Below, one piece after another: positions 17,511 through 26,024 of a stretch of DNA of 64,000 nt. This DNA is from JAWPMT01 sp965267435 (GTDB lineage: Bacteria; Bacteroidota; Bacteroidia; Cytophagales; Cyclobacteriaceae). A program made the position numbers and the translations under genes. How positions within the stretch are numbered: the first letter of the stretch is position 1; the number at the start of each line of letters is the position of its first letter. The notes under the pieces are model-generated. The model was not told the origin of the DNA. It was given only the letters and a program-made list of their open reading frames with translations, and did no database searches. The DNA lies in assembly GCA_965267435.1 (NCBI GenBank), contig OZ253960.1:2480001-2544000 (forward strand), read 5' to 3'.

Positions 17511-17956
17511 TGGCTTTTTATCGTGTTGTTGACCACTTTGAGGACATGACGTGATAGCCGCTCGATAGGCTCCTCACATTCCAGAATCAAAAACCTCTTC
17601 TTCATGAAGTAGGGATCCATAAACCCCATGTAGACGTCGCCGTTTTCCCGCCAGATGACGATCTTTTGCGGCAGATCCAACACAGCAGTAGGCTCACAGG
17701 CAAGAATCTCTGCGGTCACCCGTGGGTCTTCGAAAGACACTACCACCACGGAGTCCACAGGGGCTCCCTCCGAATCCGTCATATTGAATGTAGAAGATGT
17801 CTCCAGCAAACTCAATTGTTGCTCATGGATGTTCCTTTGGACACGATCGGTGGTCTGCAACACACTCCACTCGCTACGGAAGACAGTGAGATTTTGCCCG
17901 TGACACACGGCACCAAAAGCAAACATGATAAAAAGAATGATCTGTCCCCTGCGCAT
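17507..17956 (-). CDS. Exported DUF302-family protein
   Basis: 149 residues with signal peptide (MRRGQIILFIMFAFGAVCHG). The mature part resembles DUF302 proteins (LQTTDRVQRNIHEQ, ACEPTAVLDLPQKIVIW, MGFMDPYFMKKRF). The family fold is related to small ligand-binding domains; function is unknown. Convergent 4-base overlap with the DUF2911 gene. Confidence 0.72.
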   Translation of the reverse strand: MRRGQIILFIMFAFGAVCHGQNLTVFRSEWSVLQTTDRVQRNIHEQQLSLLETSSTFNMTDSEGAPVDSVVVVSFEDPRVTAEILACEPTAVLDLPQKIVIWRENGDVYMGFMDPYFMKKRFLILECEEPIERLSRHVLKVVNNTIKSH

Positions 17957-18106
17957 ATTTCAATCCTACTAACGTGAAAATACCCGACTCAGCCAAAAAA
18001 AGTAAGCTTGTCAACAAATATCGGGATATTTTTACCATCACAACATAACCGTTATTAAAGAAAGCCTTGGAGTCTCCACCTCCCAAGGAATCAAACGCCA
18101 GTAGGA

Positions 18107-20038
18107 ATGAATATCTACACCAAACTCACCTTATTGTGCATCATCCTTGTACTTGTCAGCAGTTCGGCCCTTATCTTCTTCTCGGGCCGTCAGTTTGAAA
18201 AGCAGTTCCGGGCAGAGCTCCTCACCACGATCAAGCAAGAATCGAAAATCACTATCGACAACATCGAGCGGTTTTTGCAGTCACGTATCAACGATATTCA
18301 ACTTACCGCTCGGAACTCCACCCTGCAGAACCCAGACGCAACCCCTGAGCAGCTTACCAATACGCTGCAAGAGCTGGAAGGGCTCAATGTATATCATAGC
18401 TACTCCTTCTTCAATCTCGATCGGGAAAGGATCGCAGATAGCAAAGGCCTGGCTGTGGGCGAGGTGCATAGCAACACGCTCTACTGGCGAAAGATTGGTG
18501 CCGAAAAACCTGTAGTTGTGGATGTATCCAAATCAGAGACTATCGGGAAGGTTGTTTTGCACTTTGCTTCTATAGTAAAAGGACGCGATGATGGCGAAAT
18601 AATCGGTGTGGTCGTTGGCAGAGTCCTCATTGATGAACTGTACGACTTCTTGCAAAGCATTGCTCAGAGCGAAGACCCTAATCGGCAACTGGAGGTCAAT
18701 TTGGTCAGAGAGGATGGTACTATCCTCTACTCCAACCAGCAACGCAATAACACGCTCACTGAGACTTACGAGAACTTCTACAAGTTCACCTCTCTGCCTG
18801 GCGATAGTGTCAGCTTCATAGAGGATTCCGATATTTTCTACTTTGTGTCACGCGACGATCACTTCAGGGACTACACGGGCGACGCCTGGATGTTGATCGC
18901 CAGCATTCCGGTGGAGCGCGCCTTCGCGTCCCTCAGTGATATACAGCGCCAGCTCATCATCGTTTCCCTGGTGGTACTGGTCATCTCCATTGGATTGTCT
19001 CTTGTGGCTGCCAATATCTTCGTAAGACCTATCATCAAGCTCAGCAAAGCAGCTGCAGAAATTGGTAAAGGGAATTTACAGACACCTGTAGACATCAAGT
19101 CCAATGATGAAATCGGCAAGCTGGCAAAGCAGCTCCAAAAGACAGCCATGAACCTTCGCAGTCAGATGGACGAAGAGCAAGAACTAAGCGACCAGCTACA
19201 AGATCAGCAGGGCGCACTAGTGAAGCAAAAGACGGAACTGGAAGAGGCACATAAGCAAATAACATCCAGTATCGATTATGCCAAGCGTATTCAGCGATCG
19301 ATGCTCCCGACTTCCGCTGACCTCCGCAGGATCGTGAAGGACTCATTCATCTTATATCGGCCCAAGGACGTCGTGAGTGGTGACTTTTACTGGTTTGAAA
19401 AGGTACACCGTGGAAGGCACGAATTTCTGATCCTTGTGTGTGCCGACTGCACCGGCCATGGCGTACCCGGTGCGATCATGTCGATGATGGGTGGCAATCA
19501 GTTGACCAACATCATTTACTACCAGAACTACATCGAGCCTGTGAAGATCCTTGCCCGCCTCGATAAGGCCATCAAACTGGAACTATACCGGGATGAGGAG
19601 CAGTCACTAAAGCAGGACGGTATGGAAATCATGATCTGTGTGATCGATCTCGATACACTGGAGATGAAATTCGCAGGTGCTGGAATGCCGCTCATCCACC
19701 TGGGCAAAGATGGTCTTGTCGTGCACAAGAGTCCCAAGTTGATGATCGGGGGTGTGGAAGGTGAAGATGAAAAGGCCGTAGAGGATCAGTTTGATTTGAA
19801 CACGATGAAACTTGAAGCCGGAGACAAGATCTTTTTATTCTCCGATGGATTCCAAGACCAATTTGGAGGCCCTGAGGATAAGAGGCTGATGGCCAGAAAC
19901 TTCCGTGGACTGCTCGAAAAGACACAAAGTGACAAAATGAGAGAGCAGGGAGAAAAGCTGGAAGAGGAGTTTGACAACTGGCGCGGCTTCCAACAGCAAA
20001 CCGATGACATCGTCGTAATCGGTGTCGAATTCGATTGA
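18107..20038 (+). CDS. Membrane SpoIIE-family phosphatase with Cache and HAMP domains (SiaA-like)
   Basis: 643 residues: TM1 (about 7-26), an extracytoplasmic Cache-like sensor (about 30-275), TM2 (about 281-303, LIIVSLVVLVISIGLSLVAA), HAMP (about 304-355), a coiled coil, and a PP2C/SpoIIE serine-threonine phosphatase domain (about 390-642). All metal-binding motifs are intact: SGDFYW (about 424), ADCTGHGVPGA (about 446), FSDGFQDQFGG (about 578) and TDDIVVIG (about 632). This is the domain order of Pseudomonas SiaA, which dephosphorylates SiaC in response to a signal. SiaB and SiaC homologues lie 4-5 kb downstream. It reads from its own promoter and is convergent with the kinase/receiver operon. 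Confidence 0.9.
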   Translation: MNIYTKLTLLCIILVLVSSSALIFFSGRQFEKQFRAELLTTIKQESKITIDNIERFLQSRINDIQLTARNSTLQNPDATPEQLTNTLQELEGLNVYHSYSFFNLDRERIADSKGLAVGEVHSNTLYWRKIGAEKPVVVDVSKSETIGKVVLHFASIVKGRDDGEIIGVVVGRVLIDELYDFLQSIAQSEDPNRQLEVNLVREDGTILYSNQQRNNTLTETYENFYKFTSLPGDSVSFIEDSDIFYFVSRDDHFRDYTGDAWMLIASIPVERAFASLSDIQRQLIIVSLVVLVISIGLSLVAANIFVRPIIKLSKAAAEIGKGNLQTPVDIKSNDEIGKLAKQLQKTAMNLRSQMDEEQELSDQLQDQQGALVKQKTELEEAHKQITSSIDYAKRIQRSMLPTSADLRRIVKDSFILYRPKDVVSGDFYWFEKVHRGRHEFLILVCADCTGHGVPGAIMSMMGGNQLTNIIYYQNYIEPVKILARLDKAIKLELYRDEEQSLKQDGMEIMICVIDLDTLEMKFAGAGMPLIHLGKDGLVVHKSPKLMIGGVEGEDEKAVEDQFDLNTMKLEAGDKIFLFSDGFQDQFGGPEDKRLMARNFRGLLEKTQSDKMREQGEKLEEEFDNWRGFQQQTDDIVVIGVEFD

Positions 20039-20095
20039 TTTTGATGGGAAATGGAGGCGAAAGCCTTTGAAACAGAGTAAGGGGAAAGTGGAAGC

Positions 20096-20326
20096 CTAAG
20101 CTAGAGAGCCGTCTTCTATCTGGACCTGGTAGAGTTCATTGAGCCACTTATTCAAGACGGCTACCGCATCCTCATTGATCGTCACGCTATCATCAGGATC
20201 CTGAAGACCTTTCGTATCTACTCCTAAGTCTCTCAACTCCGGGACGGCTCGAAGAACCACCCGAGGCCAAGACTGAGGAGTGATGTGCTCACTGCACCAA
20301 TTTTTGAAACTTATCGCTTTCACCAT
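20096..20326 (-). CDS. Unassigned 76-residue protein, last gene of kinase/receiver operon
   Basis: Not recognised. It starts 10 bases after the stop of the receiver-pseudophosphatase gene, in the same direction, so it is probably co-transcribed. No signal or TM segment. It has a helical, Trp-containing C-terminal part (AVAVLNKWLNELYQVQIEDG) and a short basic N-terminus (MVKAISFKNWCSEH). A small regulator or adaptor for the neighbouring signalling proteins is a guess from position only. Confidence 0.55.
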   Translation of the reverse strand: MVKAISFKNWCSEHITPQSWPRVVLRAVPELRDLGVDTKGLQDPDDSVTINEDAVAVLNKWLNELYQVQIEDGSLA

Positions 20327-20336
20327 TCGTGATCAA

Positions 20337-21605
20337 CTAGTCATCATTTAGCATGAAGCCCATGACGGTGATATCATCATCCAATCCTGACTCACCGGTC
20401 CAGTCATCGATGGTCTGCTCAATCAACTTACCTTGCTCTTCCATTGGCTGACCATGCACAGACTTCAGCAACTCCTCAAATTTATCATATCCAAATTTGA
20501 TTTCGTCGATGTTGTTCTGATTGTAGTAGCCAGATGTGTACATGTAAAAGGTACTGTTGGGCTTTAGCTCTATTTTTTTGTCGTTCAGGCTGTCAAGCTT
20601 TGACACATCGTCTCCCTTGAGAACAATCATATCGCTGCCCCCATTGAAAACGATCATATCATGATCGACGCCACTAAATTGCAATGTCTGCTTGTAATTG
20701 TCAATAACCAACACTGAGGCTTTCAGCTCACATGTGAGCTCACTGCTCCCAGCTGCATCGACCTCTTCCTTCAGGTACTTCACAATGTCTCCAGAATGGA
20801 AAATCTTGCGATCATGTACCAATTCGTTCATTATCGAGTCTGAAATGAGTGTTTTTAGGGCGCCGACGATGCCCTTCCCATCAAACTCCAAACACCCAAT
20901 TATAGTGTAGTCTTCCTTCCGAAAGTTGAAACTACTGGCCCAGTAAAAGTCGTCGCTAAATAGGTATTTTGTCTTGTAGATAACGAAGTGCTCCTTAAAA
21001 AGGCGCCTAAGACTTCGATCTCCGGGAAGCATGGAGCGCTGCAACTCACCGGCATAGCGGATACTGCTGATCAGTCGCTCATTGATTTTGTTTAACTCTT
21101 CGGTACGTTCAGCCACTTTTCTTTCTAATTCTTCATTCGAGACCTCCAATGTCTTGATGTGCTCCTCTGTCTGCACAACTGACTGATAAGACTCCATCGC
21201 TCTTTCGAGGACGGCCTTCATCTCTTCGAAGTTCCATGGCTTGGTAATGTACTTGTAGATACCACACCGGTTGATACCGTCTTTGATCGCTTCGATATCG
21301 GTAAATCCAGTGAGTATGATCTTTATGACATCTGGGTGGTCTGGAAGGATCTTTTCCAGAAATTCAGTCCCCGACATCTCCGGCATTCGCTGATCTGTGA
21401 TGACCAGTTGAATATCTTCTTGCTTGAGGATATCTATTGCCTCAATGGGATTGGCGCTGGTGTGAACCTTATAATATCTCCTAAAATTGGACTTGAAAAC
21501 CCTGAGGTTGGTCTCCTCATCGTCCACGTACAATATGGAGTATTTCTTCTGTTTTTTTTCGCGTTCTTTACCCTGTTCTACGACATCTGCGGCTTCCATC
21601 TTCAA
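20337..21605 (-). CDS. Response regulator fused to a degenerate SpoIIE phosphatase domain
   Basis: 422 residues. The receiver (about 22-140) is complete: acid pair Asp28/Asp29, phospho-acceptor Asp71 (VITDQRMPEMSG), Thr100-region and Lys122 (YITKPW). A coiled coil (about 145-185) leads to a SpoIIE-like domain that aligns with the neighbouring phosphatase (IQRSMLP / LQRSMLP; GDFYW / DDFYW). Key positions are lost: ADCTGHGVPGA is replaced by LEFDGKGIVGA (Asp to Glu240, His to Lys244), and SDG becomes TSG (Asp to Ser358). The C-terminal DDDI (409-411) remains. It is probably a binding or inhibitory pseudophosphatase switched by phosphorylation from the kinase at 21656. Confidence 0.87.
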   Translation of the reverse strand: MKMEAADVVEQGKEREKKQKKYSILYVDDEETNLRVFKSNFRRYYKVHTSANPIEAIDILKQEDIQLVITDQRMPEMSGTEFLEKILPDHPDVIKIILTGFTDIEAIKDGINRCGIYKYITKPWNFEEMKAVLERAMESYQSVVQTEEHIKTLEVSNEELERKVAERTEELNKINERLISSIRYAGELQRSMLPGDRSLRRLFKEHFVIYKTKYLFSDDFYWASSFNFRKEDYTIIGCLEFDGKGIVGALKTLISDSIMNELVHDRKIFHSGDIVKYLKEEVDAAGSSELTCELKASVLVIDNYKQTLQFSGVDHDMIVFNGGSDMIVLKGDDVSKLDSLNDKKIELKPNSTFYMYTSGYYNQNNIDEIKFGYDKFEELLKSVHGQPMEEQGKLIEQTIDDWTGESGLDDDITVMGFMLNDD

Positions 21606-21655
21606 ATTTTACGGTTCAACTCAAATCGTGGTCAGGCCCGTCAAAAACGGCCTTT

Positions 21656-23557
21656 TTACTTGTTCGACGAAGTTACAACTTCCCCACCACTAACAGTATC
21701 AGCCTGGAATTTTTTGGGCAGATAGATGGCAAATTCAGTGCCTTTGCCTTCTTCAGTTTGGAGCTCGATTTTGCCCTTGTGTTTTTCGATAATGCCATAG
21801 GTAATCGACATACCGAGACCGGTACCGACACCTACTGCCTTGGTGGTGAAAAACGGCTCCCAAATTCTGTTCTTTATCTTTTCCGGGATACCAGTACCAT
21901 TATCTGCCAACCTGATGACGATGTTGTCTTCCAACTCCTCAGTATACAATCGTATCTCTCCATCTTTCCTATCAGCAGGAATGGCCTGAATGCCGTTGTT
22001 GAGAATGTTCATGAACACCTGATTGAGCTGCCCTGGATAGCAATCAATCTCGCTCATATTCTCATCGTAATATTTTGAAACCTTTACACGGTTCTTTGTC
22101 TTGTTGCGAAGTAGTACCAGTGTGGCGTCGAGGTTCTCGTTGATGTTGGCCTTTTTGACCTCCTCCTCATCGAGTCTCGAGAATACTCGAAGACCTTTCA
22201 CGATCTCAATCGTACGCGTCACTCCATAGTTAATGTCCTTCATAAGGTCATCCAACTCTTCCATGAGTTCTTCATACTCGTGGTCTTCTTTCAACTCCTT
22301 GACATTTTCGAGTACCTCTTTCGGATCATCGCCCTCGTCCATTCGCGAATACTCCTCGACGATCTCAATCAACGATTCGATGGACATCTTCAGTGAGCTC
22401 ATACCACTCGAAATAAAGTTGACCGGGTTATTGATCTCGTGGGCAATACCGGCTGTCAACTGACCAAGGGAGGCCATCTTCTCAGAATGTACCAGCTGAG
22501 ATTGTGCTTCCTTGAGGTGATCGAGCGCGCCATTGAGGTCCTCTTTCGCTTTCTTTTCCTCCTCGAGCAACTGCTTCATCTTCTTTTCTGCGAGGAACAG
22601 CTTCTCGTTATCCTCCAATTGCTTGTCGGCGAGTTCTCTGATCTCAGACTCCGAATCTTTCAGTTTTTGGAAGGCACTATTTAGCTGCTCCTGCGCCTGG
22701 ATCAACTGCTCGTTGATGGCGATTTGCTCCTCAGTACTCTTCAGCAACTTGGCCTCAGATTCCTGCAGCTTGGAGTTCTTCTGCTCCAGCTCTTTTCGGG
22801 AGATGAGTAGTTGCTTGTTGATATGCTTTTGCTTGGCGTAGCTTACTCTTACTTTCTTCTCTGATTCCTTCAGTTCCTGGAATGCCTTATTTGCAGACAG
22901 GAAGTTCTGACCGGCGAGCTTCACGAGTGGTCGTGTAATGAAAAGACCCTGGAGCACGATTAGACCAAAGAATACACCCAGGATAATCTTTTCGATAAGA
23001 CTGAAACCTTCTTTGCTGGACTTGGAATGATTTGTTAACCAGTCAGTTATCTTCTCTTCTGCAGTTTGATATCTCCTTACTGTGTTGAGAATAGACTCGA
23101 TAGAGCTTCGCAATTTGATCCGCTCTGGATCATCTCTTTGTAAAGTGTATTGGACATCAATGAGATTCTCGGCGGCGGTATTCATCTCACTATAGAAAAA
23201 CTTGAGTTCGTCCTGGAGCGTTTTATACGCCGGGTTGGATGGTGGACTGATGATACCGAGCTCCTGGTCGCCCGTGATCAACGCCTGGTTGTTTCGCTGC
23301 CAGTCCGGCACGACACGTGCTAGCTCCGCCTGGAAGATTTGGAAGTTCCGCTCGCTGACGGAATAGCCCATTCCTAACGCCGACTTCGCAATACGCTGAC
23401 CGTACATTTCCTGTCGGGCAGACATCTTGATAAGCTCAGAGTTATCATTAAAAAGTGCAATGACATCTTTCTGGACGAAGAACACATAGTAAAATACCGC
23501 TCCTGCAATTGCCAATGCCGTAACGACGTACGCAATCGCATATAGATCTTTCTTCAT
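21656..23557 (-). CDS. Membrane sensor histidine kinase with long coiled coil
   Basis: 633 residues: TM1 (about 8-28), an extracytoplasmic helical domain resembling the PilJ/type IV pili sensor (about 30-190; MSARQEMYGQRIAKSALGMG), TM2 (about 191-212), then an unusually long coiled coil (about 225-355, rich in Glu, Lys, Gln and Leu). HisKA has His373 (GIAHEINNPVNFI). HATPase motifs are NQVFMNILNNGIQAI, DNGTGIP and GTGLGMSITYGII. It begins the operon with the receiver-pseudophosphatase (50-base gap) and the 76-residue protein, making a direct phosphotransfer pair likely. Confidence 0.92.
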   Translation of the reverse strand: MKKDLYAIAYVVTALAIAGAVFYYVFFVQKDVIALFNDNSELIKMSARQEMYGQRIAKSALGMGYSVSERNFQIFQAELARVVPDWQRNNQALITGDQELGIISPPSNPAYKTLQDELKFFYSEMNTAAENLIDVQYTLQRDDPERIKLRSSIESILNTVRRYQTAEEKITDWLTNHSKSSKEGFSLIEKIILGVFFGLIVLQGLFITRPLVKLAGQNFLSANKAFQELKESEKKVRVSYAKQKHINKQLLISRKELEQKNSKLQESEAKLLKSTEEQIAINEQLIQAQEQLNSAFQKLKDSESEIRELADKQLEDNEKLFLAEKKMKQLLEEEKKAKEDLNGALDHLKEAQSQLVHSEKMASLGQLTAGIAHEINNPVNFISSGMSSLKMSIESLIEIVEEYSRMDEGDDPKEVLENVKELKEDHEYEELMEELDDLMKDINYGVTRTIEIVKGLRVFSRLDEEEVKKANINENLDATLVLLRNKTKNRVKVSKYYDENMSEIDCYPGQLNQVFMNILNNGIQAIPADRKDGEIRLYTEELEDNIVIRLADNGTGIPEKIKNRIWEPFFTTKAVGVGTGLGMSITYGIIEKHKGKIELQTEEGKGTEFAIYLPKKFQADTVSGGEVVTSSNK

Positions 23558-23648
23558 AATTCAGTCTAATCTTTTCGCCTATTGTAAGCTCTTTCAAAAA
23601 TATAAATATTGCAAATTCTAGCTCTTACAATGCCCGTTGAACTTCGTT

Positions 23649-23680
23649 TATTGTGGGTTGAACGGGAAAAATCCACAATA
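23649..23680. repeat. 11-bp inverted repeat in divergent region
   Basis: TATTGTGGGTT and AATCCACAATA pair over 11 positions with one G-U, around a 10-base loop. No T-tract follows, so it is more like an operator or RNA structure than a terminator. Confidence 0.4.
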
Positions 23681-23776
23681 GACTTCTACAGTCAAATCAA
23701 TCGTGTGTATTTCCTTGGAATTCAACAATTTTCAGCAACTTTGCAGGCTAGTAAACGTGCGGTGAACACCACACCG

Positions 23777-23793
23777 ATTGCAGTGTCTGCAAT
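23777..23793. repeat. 7-bp perfect hairpin upstream of siaB
   Basis: ATTGCAG-TGT-CTGCAAT, perfect stem with a 3-base loop; a shorter dyad, GGTG-AA-CACC, is 6 bases upstream at 23761-23770. Together they could structure the siaB leader. Confidence 0.35.
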
Positions 23794-23959
23794 AAATGAA
23801 ATAATCATAACAACAAGAATTTCAGAGTATTAAAGAAACATTCGAAGCATTACTTTAAGTACAGGGGTGCAAGATATTTAATTATAATCATTTAATAAGA
23901 TTTGTTTTTGTGCCTATTTAGTCATTACTTTTCGAAGCCAAATACTCGAAGTTAGACAA

Positions 23960-24526
23960 ATGGATTATCTAAGAAGTTATAAGAACATCTATGATCAGAA
24001 CATCATTCTGATGTACAAGGGAGAATTAACCTTCGATCTGGTCACTGCAATGATCGCGACCTTGGAAGAGCGCCTCGAGGAATTGGAGGAAAACAGAAAG
24101 GTCAAGAAAAAGTTCTATAACGTCGCTACCGAGTGTATTCAGAACCTATATTATCACCTGGACGAAGTCCACGCGGACGAACTGAATATAAGCACATACG
24201 ATTCAAGATCAGCTTTGATTCTAATTGCAGCGCGGAAAAGATTTTATAGCTTGCAGACTGGAAATTATGTACCTCTGGCGAAGGTCGGCGACATTCAGAA
24301 TCGACTGGATGACATCAACAGTGTAGCCCCTGAAGAGCTTAGAGCGCTATATAAGAAAGTATTGAACGAGCAGGAGTTTTCGGATAAAGGGACTGGCGGT
24401 CTCGGTTTCATCGACATCGCCCGTAAAACCGGAGGCCAAAAATTAGGATATAAGTTTCAACCAGTTACTGATGAGGTGTCATACTTCACCTTTCAGGTGA
24501 GACTACCCAGACTACTTGATCAGTAA
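23960..24526 (+). CDS. SiaB-family protein kinase (DUF6272)
   Basis: 188 residues with a GHKL-type ATPase fold. The N-box is ATECIQNLYYH (Glu58, Asn62, His66) and the glycine loop is GTGGLGF (144-150), both intact. In Pseudomonas aeruginosa, SiaB phosphorylates SiaC and antagonises the SiaA phosphatase; the family in Bacteroidota has the same neighbours. The siaC gene follows after 19 bases, then a membrane coiled-coil gene after 12 bases, forming a three-gene operon. A SiaA-like phosphatase is encoded at 18107. Confidence 0.9.
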   Translation: MDYLRSYKNIYDQNIILMYKGELTFDLVTAMIATLEERLEELEENRKVKKKFYNVATECIQNLYYHLDEVHADELNISTYDSRSALILIAARKRFYSLQTGNYVPLAKVGDIQNRLDDINSVAPEELRALYKKVLNEQEFSDKGTGGLGFIDIARKTGGQKLGYKFQPVTDEVSYFTFQVRLPRLLDQ

Positions 24527-24545
24527 AGCACGATAGGGTACTAAG

Positions 24546-24926
24546 ATGGAAAAGATTTTTATAGAACCAACTAGAGTCACTCCACTCATAAATTTTGACC
24601 CGGACGAGGGCATACTGGAGATCAAAGGTCGGTCCAGCCCTGAGAATTCCATTCAGTTCTATCAAACGCTGATGGATGCACTAGACGCTTATGCCACACA
24701 GGGGCAAAACGCATTGACAGCCAACATCGCCTTCGAATATTTCAACACGAGTTCTTCGAAATGCCTCTTTGATGTATTCAAGAAACTTTCCCGAATCAGT
24801 GACAACGGAAAGGACTTGACCATCAACTGGTTCTACGAAGAGGATGACGAAGACATGATGGAGGCGGGAGAAGATTATAGCGACTTATTAGATTTGCAGT
24901 TTAACTTCCTCGAGATTGAAGATTAA
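24546..24926 (+). CDS. SiaC-family regulatory phosphoprotein (DUF1987)
   Basis: 126 residues; STAS-like fold. It shows the family motif EYFNTSSSKCLFDVFK, and its threonine falls at residue 68, the same number as the phosphorylated Thr68 of Pseudomonas SiaC. In that system unphosphorylated SiaC binds and activates the diguanylate cyclase SiaD. The acidic tail (YEEDDEDMMEAGEDYSDLL) is a common feature of the family. No GGDEF protein is encoded here, so its partner is unknown; the coiled-coil membrane protein next in the operon is the best candidate. Confidence 0.92.
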   Translation: MEKIFIEPTRVTPLINFDPDEGILEIKGRSSPENSIQFYQTLMDALDAYATQGQNALTANIAFEYFNTSSSKCLFDVFKKLSRISDNGKDLTINWFYEEDDEDMMEAGEDYSDLLDLQFNFLEIED

Positions 24927-24938
24927 ACTGTATGGAGT

Positions 24939-25472
24939 ATGGCGGAGAAATCCCGGGAGCTGTATCATGATGAGATAAACAATCTGAAAGCCTTCCGTCA
25001 GAAGATCGACACCAAAGCGATCTTCAAAGAGGATTTAGACGATTTCTCCAACTATTACGAAGAACTCATCGCTCAGGCGAAGGTCATCACCCGTGTGAGT
25101 GACCGGCTGCAAAAGAAGCTTGACAACGCCAACATCCAAATCCAGGATCAAAACGTCGAAATCAAGGACAAGAACGTCGAACTAGCCACCACCCTCGATC
25201 AATTAGCCAAAGCCAAGGTTGGAAAAAGGGCATCCACAATCATGTTCTCCGTGGCCATTGGGCTCTTTATTCTCGAGCAACTCTTCATCGAACCCATCAT
25301 TGAACAGCGAGTATCCATCCCCTATCTCGACCTGGCGATACTGGCAGTTTTATTCCTTATCGTCAAGTTCCTTGAGTCAGGATTGGAAGGGTACTTTATG
25401 AAAAGAGAAAAGAAGCGGATCCTGGAGAGGGAGAAAGGCTTCACCGACGACACGGAACCTGCCTTCGGCTAA
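24939..25472 (+). CDS. Coiled-coil protein with two C-terminal membrane helices
   Basis: 177 residues, no known catalytic domain. Residues about 1-95 are soluble and helical, with a heptad-like repeated stretch (QIQDQNVEIKDKNVELATTL). Two TM helices follow (about 100-118 and 130-147), then a short basic-acidic tail (KREKKRILEREKG). It starts 12 bases after siaC and sits where siaD lies in Pseudomonas. It may be the SiaC-regulated effector or a membrane anchor for it; this is inference from position. Confidence 0.75.
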   Translation: MAEKSRELYHDEINNLKAFRQKIDTKAIFKEDLDDFSNYYEELIAQAKVITRVSDRLQKKLDNANIQIQDQNVEIKDKNVELATTLDQLAKAKVGKRASTIMFSVAIGLFILEQLFIEPIIEQRVSIPYLDLAILAVLFLIVKFLESGLEGYFMKREKKRILEREKGFTDDTEPAFG

Positions 25473-25507
25473 CAGCCCGTGTGAGCTATCTGTATTAATT
25501 TTAGCTC

Positions 25508-26014
25508 ATGATGACCACGCTTTCTCTTTCACCCGCTCAGGAACGAATCGTACAACAAGTCGCTGGACCCAGGTTTCCCTTATACCTCATCAACAACCTC
25601 CCCATGGGATGGCTAGCTGGATTGCGGGTAAGGGAGTTGTCACCAGAGCAATGTGTGACATCTGTACCCTTCAAGTGGCTCAATAAAAATCCTTTTCGGT
25701 CGATCTATTTCGCTGTACAAAGTATGGCTGCAGAGTTGTCCACCGCAGCCAACTGCATGCTGGCCACAACAGGACATGACCCTTCGGTAGCTTTTATCAT
25801 CGTCGATCTGGAAGCGCAGTTTTCAAAGAAAGCGACCGATCGTGTCTTCTTCACATGTAATGACGGCTTTAAGGCCTATGAGGCTGTACAACGATGCATA
25901 GAGACCGGTGAGCCTCAGGCGGCGACATTCGAAACGATTGGAAGAATGGCGGACGGGACGGAGGTTTCCAGATTCAAATTTACCTGGAGTTTCAAGCAAC
26001 GACGATCGAAGTAA
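25508..26014 (+). CDS. DUF4442-type hotdog-fold protein (putative thioesterase)
   Basis: 168 residues, soluble. The pattern WLNKNPFRSIYFAVQSMAAE with the following hydrophobic helix and the strands VAFIIVDLEAQFSKKATDRV match the DUF4442/PaaI-like hotdog fold, whose members usually cleave acyl-CoA thioesters. The catalytic residue cannot be assigned with confidence. A 7-base inverted repeat (TGAGCTA/TAGCTCA, 25482-25508) overlaps its start codon. It ends 10 bases from the convergent BrkB gene. Confidence 0.8.
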   Translation: MMTTLSLSPAQERIVQQVAGPRFPLYLINNLPMGWLAGLRVRELSPEQCVTSVPFKWLNKNPFRSIYFAVQSMAAELSTAANCMLATTGHDPSVAFIIVDLEAQFSKKATDRVFFTCNDGFKAYEAVQRCIETGEPQAATFETIGRMADGTEVSRFKFTWSFKQRRSK

Positions 26015-26024
26015 GGTAAGCCAT

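Larger units (their letters stand above)
23558..23959. other. 402-base divergent intergenic region with stem-loops
   Basis: It separates the kinase operon (minus) from siaB (plus) and contains no convincing gene; a 74-codon frame at 23609 looks random. It holds three inverted repeats (23649-23680, 23761-23770, 23777-23793) and a weak -7-like CAACTTTG near 23736. If that element is used, siaB would have a structured leader of about 200 bases. The remainder up to 23959 is AT-rich. Confidence 0.5.

Noticed and set aside
23609..23833. 74-codon open frame in the gap between the kinase and siaB
   Set aside because: Low-complexity composition, no start context, overlaps the stem-loops, and no domain features.
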